Positions 38,013 through 44,905 of a stretch of DNA of 47,508 bases are shown in pieces. The first letter of the stretch is position 1. The number at the start of each line of letters is the position of its first letter. The stretch comes from an uncultured Thiohalocapsa sp. Lineage in GTDB: Bacteria > Pseudomonadota > Gammaproteobacteria > Chromatiales > Chromatiaceae. The notes under the pieces are model-generated. The model was not told the origin of the DNA. It searched no databases and saw only the letters and a list, made by a program, of their open reading frames with translations. The position numbers and the translations under genes are program-made. The stretch spans positions 1 through 47,508 of the forward strand of contig NZ_CAJXYK010000048.1 of the NCBI RefSeq assembly GCF_913063425.1, given 5' to 3'.

Positions 38013-41000
38013 ATGATGGTGCGCCATATCCCCTGTGGAGACTTCGTCAACGAGAGCGAGCGCCGGGCGGTCGAGCAGCTGAAGGCCAAGCTCCAGGCCG
38101 CGCGCGGGCCCTGGGTGCTGCTGTCGAACCTGAGCCACGCCCAGCACACCGCCCGTCGCGCGGACGAGATCGACATCGTCGCCATCGGGCCGCCCGGAGT
38201 CTGTGCCGTCGAAGTCAAGCACTGGGATGCCGGATACCTGAAGCGGCACGGTGCCGTCGTGGACGCCGAGGCGGACCGCATCGACGGCAAGGCCAAGCGC
38301 GTTGCCGGTGCCTTGCGGCCCCGGCTCGACCCGGGCTTCGTCTCCGGCAGGCTGCTGCTGACCAGGAGCAACGTCCGTTTCGGTGACGAGCGCCGCCCGC
38401 GCCCGCGTGGTGTGGGGGTGTTTGGTCTCCCGGAATGGAAGACGCTGCTGGATGTGGATGGTCCTGTGCGCCTGAGCGCGGACCAGATCGAGCTGGCCGC
38501 GCAGCTGCTGGAGCCGCGCACCAAGGTTGCGCTGCGCGGCGACCTGCGCGCCTTTGCCGGGCTGATCAACCTGGAGCGCCTGTCGGACCGCGCCGACGCC
38601 TTCCACCGCATCTACCGCGGTCAGCATCCGACCCGGCGTGACAGGGTCATCCTGCATCTCTACGACCTCTCCGCCAGTGATGCGGACAATGCCCTGGAAC
38701 TGGCCCGTCGCGAGCTCGACACCATCCAGCGCTGGCAGAAGGCGCGCTTCATGCCGACACTGCTGGATTCTTTCCAGGAGGCGGAAGGCTACCCCGGCGA
38801 GCTGCATTTCTTCTCACTGGTGGACCCGGCCGCGCCGGCCTTGCAGGATCGCCGTGATGACCCTCAGTGGACACCGGGCGCAAGGCTGGATTTTGCCCGG
38901 GCGGCCATCGACGCGCTCGCCGAGCTGCACCAGCCGGAGCCGGGCAGCGACGCCGCCCCGACCCTGCATCGGCAGATCACGCCGCGCAGCCTGCGGGTGC
39001 GGCACAACAACCAGCCGCTGTTCACGGAGCTGAACCTGAGCCGGCTCGGCGATGCCGTCACCTTGGCGCCGGCCGCCACGGATTTCGGCGAGCTTGCCGA
39101 GTATTACGCGCCGGAGGTCCGCCAGGGCGGTCTCGCCGTCGCTGACCCTCGCTCGGATGTCTTCAGCCTGTGCGCCTCCCTGCGCGTCCTGTTCGACGGC
39201 GAGGATGCCGTCTCCCGTGCGGCCGACGCCGCCTTGGCCGCCGGCTGTGCCGCCGCGCCGGAGCAGCGCGTGCCGCTCGCCGACATCGCCAAGGCCCTCG
39301 CCGCAGTCGGTAGCATGGACGCCGCCGAGCCCACGGTCACCAACTCGCTCCCCGCCGCCGAGTTCTGGGATGAAGACACCGTGGTCCCCTTCCAGCAGTC
39401 CCAGTTCAAGGTCATCGGCCGTCTCGGCGGCGGTGGTGTCGGGCAGACCTTCAAGGTCGTGGAGCTGGACACGGATTCCGAGGAGCGCTTCGGCACCTAT
39501 GTCGCCAAGCTCATCAACCACGAGGACGACGCCAGGGCCGTCATCCGGGCCTACAGGCTCGCCCGCGCCCAGACGGACCATCCGAATCTCTCGGTGATCC
39601 ATGAGATCGCCGCGGAGTGGCAGGCGGACCGCTTCGTGGCTTTACTCAAGTGGGTCGAGGGCATCCCGCTGTCCGACCTGACCGGTGTGCTCCCCATCCA
39701 TGCCGAGGACATCGGTGAAGACTCGGCGGAAGCCCTCGCGCTGCATTGGCTCAAGGAGCTTTGCGACGCCCTGGGCCAACTGCACCGCGCTGGGCTGGTG
39801 CACGGCGATGTCAGCCCGCGCAACGTCATCGTGCAGGGCGGCAGCACCACCCTCACCGACTACGACACCGTGCTCCGCAGCGGCGACACGCCGAGCCGCA
39901 GCACCGCCGTCTATGCGAGCCCCGCGGTGCAGGAGCGCGTGCGCATTGAGCCCGCGGACGACCTCTACGCCCTTGCCGCCACGCTGTTCCACGTGTTGAC
40001 GGACCGCGAGCCCTTCCTGCACGGCGCCGAGCGGCGCAAAGACCTTGGACTGTGTTGGGACGGCATCGACGGCTTGGCGCAACTGCGCCCCTTCCTGGAC
40101 CGTGCGACGCATCCGGACCCGACGGCACGCTTCCGCGACGGTGCAGAGGCGCGTGCGTTCCTGAGCGAGCTGACGCAGGCGCCGGACGCCGCCGCGCCCG
40201 CCGATGACGCCGAGCGCATCACGCTGAGCGACAACGTCGTGCCCTGGCTGCAGGAGGTGCTGAGCACCTACCCCGGCGCCCGTCGCGGCAATGCCGAGAC
40301 CCGCGGCCTGGACTCCGACTTCGCGCTGCAAACCTATGTCGAGACCCCGCTCGACAGCATCCTGCTGGAGGACCTCCGGGCCGGGCGGGTGAACCTGGTC
40401 ATCCTGTTCGGCAACGCCGGCGACGGCAAAACGGCGTTCCTGCAGCACCTGGTGCGCAAGCTGGGCGTTGAAGACATCCAGTCGTCCCGACGCGTCTGGG
40501 AGACCGATTTGGGCAATGGCCGCCGGCTCATGGTGAATCTCGACGGCGCCGCCGCCTGGCAGGGGCGGGACGCGAACGAGCTGCTGGACGACCTGTTCGC
40601 GCCCTTCCACCGGCGCGATTTCCCCACCGACCGGGTGCACGTGGTCGCCGTCAACAACGGCAAGCTGCTGGAATGGGTCGAGACCCAGCCGCAGGACACC
40701 TGGCTCACGGCGGCGTTGCGGGACCTGCTGCTGTTCGACAAGCCGCCGGCCGAGCCCCGCTTCCGGCTCATCGACCTGAACCGCCGCTCCCTGGTCGGCG
40801 GGCTCGTCAAAGATGCACCGGAACCGCGGGCGGATTTCCTCAACGCACTCATCGACCGCCTACTCGGCGGCGATACTGATCCCTGGCGGCCTTGTGCTGC
40901 CTGCACGGCCCAAGACCGTTGCACCGCCTTCGCGTCGGTGCGGCTGCTGCGCGACCCCGAGCAAGGCGCACGCCTGCGCGCGCGGCTCACCGACCTGCTT

Positions 41001-41897
41001 CAGGCCTGCCACCAGCGCGGCGAGATTCACATCACCGCCCGCGAGCTGCGCGCCGCCTTGTCCTACTGCCTGTTCGGCATCGACCACTGCGAGGACCTGC
41101 ATGCGGCGCCGGACGCGCGCCCGGAACCGCTCTGGCATCGCCTGTTCGATGCCGCCTCCGAGCGGCGCCAGGGCGAATTGCTGGCCGAGATGGCCCGATT
41201 CGACCCGGCGCTGGAGTCCGATCCCATCATCGACCGGGGCCTGCTGCGGACCGTCGCATCGGACGCCGGCGGCCATCGGCTCGCCGATGCGCGCCGGCGT
41301 GCCTGGCTGCTCGGCGACGGTGCCAACGGCCGGGTGCGGCTGATGCACGGGCAGCACATCGCACGCTTCCGCGCCGTGCCCGCCATGTCAGCCGGCGAGC
41401 TGGACGCCTTGCTGCGCGACCTCTGCCTCGGCATCGCCCGGCTCGAAGACCTGCCGCCCAAGGCCTTCGCGCCCGCGCAGGTCGACCATGGCGTCCCGCT
41501 GCGTATCACGCCCCGCACGCCGACGGAAAGCGCCTTCTGGGTGGTGAAGCCCTGGGACCGGTTCAGCCTGAGCCCGGCGCTGCCGGCCGCCGCCGACGGC
41601 CTGGAGCGGCTGCACACCCATCTGCACCTGACCTACCGCTACGCGACGGGCGATGCAGAGACCCTGATCCTGGGTCTGGAGCTGTTCCACCTGCTGCTGG
41701 AGCTCAGGGCGGGGATGCAGCTCTCCGGCGTCGGCGAGGAGGGCATCTTCGCCAACCTGGAGATTTTCACCCAGCGCCTGGCCAGCGAGGATGCGCGTCT
41801 GCTGCATGCCTGGCATCCCAGCGACGAGGACCGGCTCTATCGGGTGCGTGTGGAGGCCCGCGACGGCCGGCAGGTGTTGCTGCGGGAGCCGCTGTGA
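38013..41897 (+). CDS. NERD-pseudokinase-kinase-NTPase, MAD6/PglW-like
   Basis: A 1294-aa protein (ATG 38013 with AAGGGA upstream; a second ATG follows at once). The N-terminal NERD nuclease-like domain (about 10-110) has ADEIDIVAIG and VCAVEVKHW. A first kinase-like domain (about 185-445) is degenerate: HRQITPRSL (His319) lacks the catalytic Asp, ELN replaces DFG, but YYAPE and the SDVFS segment remain. A second kinase domain (about 465-735) looks active: LGGGGVGQ loop (471-478), Lys499, HGDVSPRN (Asp599, Asn604) and DYD (616-618). Next comes GNAETRGLDSDFALQTY and a P-loop NTPase with GNAGDGKT (800-807), ending in a long helical domain. The family call (MADS kinase MAD6, also similar to BREX type 2 PglW) is from memory of these motifs and the order of the next genes. 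Confidence 0.82.
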   Translation: MMVRHIPCGDFVNESERRAVEQLKAKLQAARGPWVLLSNLSHAQHTARRADEIDIVAIGPPGVCAVEVKHWDAGYLKRHGAVVDAEADRIDGKAKRVAGALRPRLDPGFVSGRLLLTRSNVRFGDERRPRPRGVGVFGLPEWKTLLDVDGPVRLSADQIELAAQLLEPRTKVALRGDLRAFAGLINLERLSDRADAFHRIYRGQHPTRRDRVILHLYDLSASDADNALELARRELDTIQRWQKARFMPTLLDSFQEAEGYPGELHFFSLVDPAAPALQDRRDDPQWTPGARLDFARAAIDALAELHQPEPGSDAAPTLHRQITPRSLRVRHNNQPLFTELNLSRLGDAVTLAPAATDFGELAEYYAPEVRQGGLAVADPRSDVFSLCASLRVLFDGEDAVSRAADAALAAGCAAAPEQRVPLADIAKALAAVGSMDAAEPTVTNSLPAAEFWDEDTVVPFQQSQFKVIGRLGGGGVGQTFKVVELDTDSEERFGTYVAKLINHEDDARAVIRAYRLARAQTDHPNLSVIHEIAAEWQADRFVALLKWVEGIPLSDLTGVLPIHAEDIGEDSAEALALHWLKELCDALGQLHRAGLVHGDVSPRNVIVQGGSTTLTDYDTVLRSGDTPSRSTAVYASPAVQERVRIEPADDLYALAATLFHVLTDREPFLHGAERRKDLGLCWDGIDGLAQLRPFLDRATHPDPTARFRDGAEARAFLSELTQAPDAAAPADDAERITLSDNVVPWLQEVLSTYPGARRGNAETRGLDSDFALQTYVETPLDSILLEDLRAGRVNLVILFGNAGDGKTAFLQHLVRKLGVEDIQSSRRVWETDLGNGRRLMVNLDGAAAWQGRDANELLDDLFAPFHRRDFPTDRVHVVAVNNGKLLEWVETQPQDTWLTAALRDLLLFDKPPAEPRFRLIDLNRRSLVGGLVKDAPEPRADFLNALIDRLLGGDTDPWRPCAACTAQDRCTAFASVRLLRDPEQGARLRARLTDLLQACHQRGEIHITARELRAALSYCLFGIDHCEDLHAAPDARPEPLWHRLFDAASERRQGELLAEMARFDPALESDPIIDRGLLRTVASDAGGHRLADARRRAWLLGDGANGRVRLMHGQHIARFRAVPAMSAGELDALLRDLCLGIARLEDLPPKAFAPAQVDHGVPLRITPRTPTESAFWVVKPWDRFSLSPALPAAADGLERLHTHLHLTYRYATGDAETLILGLELFHLLLELRAGMQLSGVGEEGIFANLEIFTQRLASEDARLLHAWHPSDEDRLYRVRVEARDGRQVLLREPL

Positions 41898-41944
41898 GCG
41901 CAGGATGCTGTGATGAGCAAGTCGCGTTGACACGAGGCGAGACC

Positions 41945-42184
41945 ATGCAAGCCATCGAGTTCGAAACCCACGTGAGCCACGGCAGCGTCAGCCTTCCTGC
42001 GGATGCACAGGTGGCAGACGGCCAGCAGGTGCGTGTGGTCATCCTGTTCGAACGTGCCGAACAGGCCAAGGTGTCCGCTGCCGCGGAAAAGGCACAAACC
42101 GGCCCCATCGCCCGCCTGATGCAGAACCCGCTGCTGGTACCCGGTTTCGCGCCCCTGTCTCGGGACGAGGCCCATGCGCGGTGA
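41945..42184 (+). CDS. Antitoxin of a PIN-domain module
   Basis: A 79-aa protein starting MQAIEFETHVSHGSVSLPADAQ, a beta-rich N-terminus as in SpoVT/AbrB-like or DUF2281-like antitoxins (QVRVVILFE), followed by a flexible, toxin-wrapping tail (PIARLMQNPLLVPGFAPLSRDEAHAR). It overlaps the toxin gene by 11 bp and starts 47 bp after the kinase stop. It would bind and inhibit the PIN toxin and autoregulate the pair. The exact antitoxin family is uncertain. Confidence 0.75.
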   Translation: MQAIEFETHVSHGSVSLPADAQVADGQQVRVVILFERAEQAKVSAAAEKAQTGPIARLMQNPLLVPGFAPLSRDEAHAR

Positions 42185-42608
42185 TGTCTTCGTCGATACC
42201 AATGTCTGGCTCTATGCGCTCGTCCTCGAACCGGGCGAAGAGGCCAAGCACGATTGTGCAAAGCAGCTCATCGCCGGCCTGGGCAGGTGCACCGTCAGTA
42301 CGCAGGTCATCGCGGAGGTCAGCGTCAACCTGCTGAAGAAGGCCGGCATGCGGGAGCCCGACCTGATCGAGATCGTCGAGGACTTCTACGCCAGCCATCG
42401 GGTGCAGGATACGGGCCTGGGTTGCCACCGACGGGCCAGCGATCTGCGCAGCCGATTCGCCCTCAGCTTCTGGGACAGCCTTGTCCTGGCGGCTGCCCGC
42501 GAGGCCGGTTGCTCCGTGTTCTACAGCGAGGATATGCAGCACGGCCTGCAGATCGACGATCGTCTGCGCATCGTCAATCCATTCGCACCGGCAGAGCCGA
42601 CAGGCTGA
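42174..42608 (+). CDS. PIN-domain (VapC-like) toxin ribonuclease
   Basis: A 144-aa PIN-domain protein. The Mg2+-binding acids appear as Asp8 (FVDTNVWLYAL), Glu near residue 47 (VIAEVSVNLL), Asp near residue 101 (LSFWDSLVLAAA) and Glu/Asp in SEDMQHGL, the full set of a catalytic PIN nuclease. It is predicted to cut RNA, often initiator tRNA, when free of its antitoxin. It starts inside the antitoxin gene (11-bp overlap) and ends 62 bp before the next large gene. The frame is intact. Its place inside a defense operon suggests either a recent insertion or a backup that kills cells when the operon is blocked. Confidence 0.88.
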   Translation: MRGDVFVDTNVWLYALVLEPGEEAKHDCAKQLIAGLGRCTVSTQVIAEVSVNLLKKAGMREPDLIEIVEDFYASHRVQDTGLGCHRRASDLRSRFALSFWDSLVLAAAREAGCSVFYSEDMQHGLQIDDRLRIVNPFAPAEPTG

Positions 42609-42670
42609 CCGTTCAGGATTGCCGCGGAAGCACCATCGGGGAACCGAGCGCACGGTCGGACAAGGAACGC

Positions 42671-44905
42671 ATGGCGAATCAAGACCCCCCAATCGTCCGC
42701 GAATTCAAAGCCTTCGGCATGCGCCACATCTGCGAGCAGCTCGCCGCGGCGGAGGGCCGGTTCGTCGACAAGGCCGCCGCCTACGATGCGGTCGTCGCGA
42801 GCTTCAAGGCGGATTACGGCTGGCCGGCGGACCTGACGGAGCTGGAGCGCACCGTCGGCGGCAAGCTGCGCGAGGTCTACATCAACCGCCTGCACTGGAT
42901 GACGGCGCGGCTCTGTCGCGAGGGCGTCATCGAGTCCGTCGCGAGCCGCCCGTTCATTGCACTCGCGGGTCATCTGGCCGCGGCAGAGGCGGCTTACGGG
43001 AGCAAGGCGCAGAAGCGGCGTCGGGGTCGGCCAAAAGCCTCAACACCCGACGGCGCACGCATCCAGTCCTCTGTCCGCCCGCCGCCTTCCGATCACGACA
43101 GACTACCCACAGCGACCATGTCAACGCGTCCAGCCAAGAAGATCGTCGAGGATGTCCTGGGGCCCGCTCGTACGCGAGCGCTCTGGACCGCGAACTACTA
43201 TCCCGCGCTGCCTTTTACGCCTCAGGACTTTGAAGTCGGCGCTGTGCTCCCCGCAATGCTCTACATGGCGCGGTTCGGGCATCGGCGCGGCAAGGGGCGG
43301 TTTGCAGAGACCTTCGGCGAAAGCCAAATTGAGGGAAAAGGCCCGCCGACCATTGCCAGCATCGCCCGCGTGCTTGCTGCCAACGATGAGGCTGGTCTTG
43401 AAGGCTTCGATGATGAAGTCGGCCAAATCATGCTGGGTGATCTTCTGCTCTCCTGGTGCCTGGAGAACAAGAAGCACGAAGAAGGCCAAGATCGGCAGGT
43501 TCAGCGCGTGCTGCCGACTCACTACTTATCCAGTTGGGTCGATCTGCCGGATAAGGTAGGTAATTTGCGCGCAATCCCGGAATTGCTAACTGCTATCCTT
43601 GCCGCCCAATCGGGCGAAGAGTGGCTGCAGCCCAACGCGGACGACGAGTTTCCGGCGGGTGTCGATGACCACTCAAGAAGCCCCCTACTTGCGTTGTTCA
43701 GTCGTCATTGCGAGATACGTGGCGCCCACGCAGCCGACTACGCATCTGACTATTTCTCCGAATCGACGGCGATTGACATTGGTATCGACGAGTTGTTGGC
43801 GGTGCGCGTCGCCCGAGCGTGTGGTCACGCCCCTGACAAAGCGCGTGGCGACAGCGGCATTGTAAATCGTATCCCTCTCGCAAGTCGGGCATCTGCCCAG
43901 ACCCGCGAGGATCTTGCCGTGTTAATCCGAAAGCTTGGACCGGTCGTTCCCCGCCAAGCCTTCCTGCAAATGCTTGAAGCGGGAATTGGCTTGAGTATCC
44001 TCAACTTGACTCTCTCCACGGCTGGCATACTTATTGATTGGGAAAAGACGGGGCATTTGGCAGTAAATGATACTCAGGTCGCTTGGCCGCTCTTCGTCGA
44101 TGCGTCGCAAGGGCAAGACCCTACGCTGCGAGAATTCTCCGAGGCATCGCTGAGCGAATGTCTACGGCGATTCGAGCGGGTTCCGATCATTATGATGCTG
44201 CTGCGACTTCTGGACGACCGAGTTCGGACTGATCGGCGTCTGGCCGATCAGGTGCCGCCAATCGTACCTGATCCGCGTGACTTTCTAGACCTGCTCGGCA
44301 AGGTTTACAAGGAGCAGCACGCCCGTTCCGAGGCAATTCTTGATAAGGTGTTCGAAGAAGCGCGCCGGCTCGCCGAAGAGATTGACGAAGAGGACCCAGA
44401 GATTGCTAAGCGCTTGCGGCAGGGATCGCCGTGGGACATGGCGGAGTCCATTTGCGAGTTGATGGGCCGAAAGCTGCAGATGACCCAGTTTTTGAGAAGC
44501 ATGGAAAGCATGCTAATGACGGACAAGCCGAACGGCCTCGCCGTACGTCGCCGAGTCAGCAGAACCATCGACGGCCGACGCCGCTCGATCGACGTCCGCT
44601 CGGTCGTCCTGTCTTCGGCAGTACTCGATTTCCTGGTCCACCGGCACCTTTATGAGTCTCCCGATGCAACAGCGCCGCGGGCGCTGTCGTTTCAGCAATT
44701 TCTCGCCCTGCTGCGCGAAGAGTATGGGCTGTATGTGGACCGCGAGCCGCCGGGGCAGGCCATCCCGAGCGACCTGCTGCGGCAGAACAAGGCCTGGCTG
44801 GAACGGCGACTGCGGGACCTGGGACTGCTGATCGGCGTTAACGACGCCGAATCCATGAAGCAGTTGCGCCCCCGGTACCAAGGAGGCGTCGCGCATGTTG
44901 ACTGA
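42671..44905 (+). CDS. Large unknown protein, MAD7-like
   Basis: A 744-aa protein with AAGGA just upstream of ATG 42671. I recognise no known domain. Residues 1-120 (REFKAFGMRHICEQLAAAEG, VYINRLHWMTARLCREG) look like a compact helical domain and end in a basic linker KRRRGRPK. Residues 150-744 are mainly helical, with LWTANYYPALPFTPQDFE, GDLLLSWCLENKKHEE, RRLAEEIDEEDPEIAKRL and RSVVLSSAVLDFLVHRHLY. From about 43120 to 44600 the DNA is clearly less GC-rich than its flanks. By place between the kinase and the giant ATPase-like gene it corresponds to mad7 of MADS; that is inference. An internal ATG at 43118 could begin the second part but lacks a ribosome site. Confidence 0.65.
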   Translation: MANQDPPIVREFKAFGMRHICEQLAAAEGRFVDKAAAYDAVVASFKADYGWPADLTELERTVGGKLREVYINRLHWMTARLCREGVIESVASRPFIALAGHLAAAEAAYGSKAQKRRRGRPKASTPDGARIQSSVRPPPSDHDRLPTATMSTRPAKKIVEDVLGPARTRALWTANYYPALPFTPQDFEVGAVLPAMLYMARFGHRRGKGRFAETFGESQIEGKGPPTIASIARVLAANDEAGLEGFDDEVGQIMLGDLLLSWCLENKKHEEGQDRQVQRVLPTHYLSSWVDLPDKVGNLRAIPELLTAILAAQSGEEWLQPNADDEFPAGVDDHSRSPLLALFSRHCEIRGAHAADYASDYFSESTAIDIGIDELLAVRVARACGHAPDKARGDSGIVNRIPLASRASAQTREDLAVLIRKLGPVVPRQAFLQMLEAGIGLSILNLTLSTAGILIDWEKTGHLAVNDTQVAWPLFVDASQGQDPTLREFSEASLSECLRRFERVPIIMMLLRLLDDRVRTDRRLADQVPPIVPDPRDFLDLLGKVYKEQHARSEAILDKVFEEARRLAEEIDEEDPEIAKRLRQGSPWDMAESICELMGRKLQMTQFLRSMESMLMTDKPNGLAVRRRVSRTIDGRRRSIDVRSVVLSSAVLDFLVHRHLYESPDATAPRALSFQQFLALLREEYGLYVDREPPGQAIPSDLLRQNKAWLERRLRDLGLLIGVNDAESMKQLRPRYQGGVAHVD

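Noticed and set aside
38013-41897. The kinase as a plain BREX type 2 pglW
   Set aside because: No pglX, pglY, pglZ or brxD gene follows within the window; the next large genes fit MADS order better. PglW-like ancestry remains possible.
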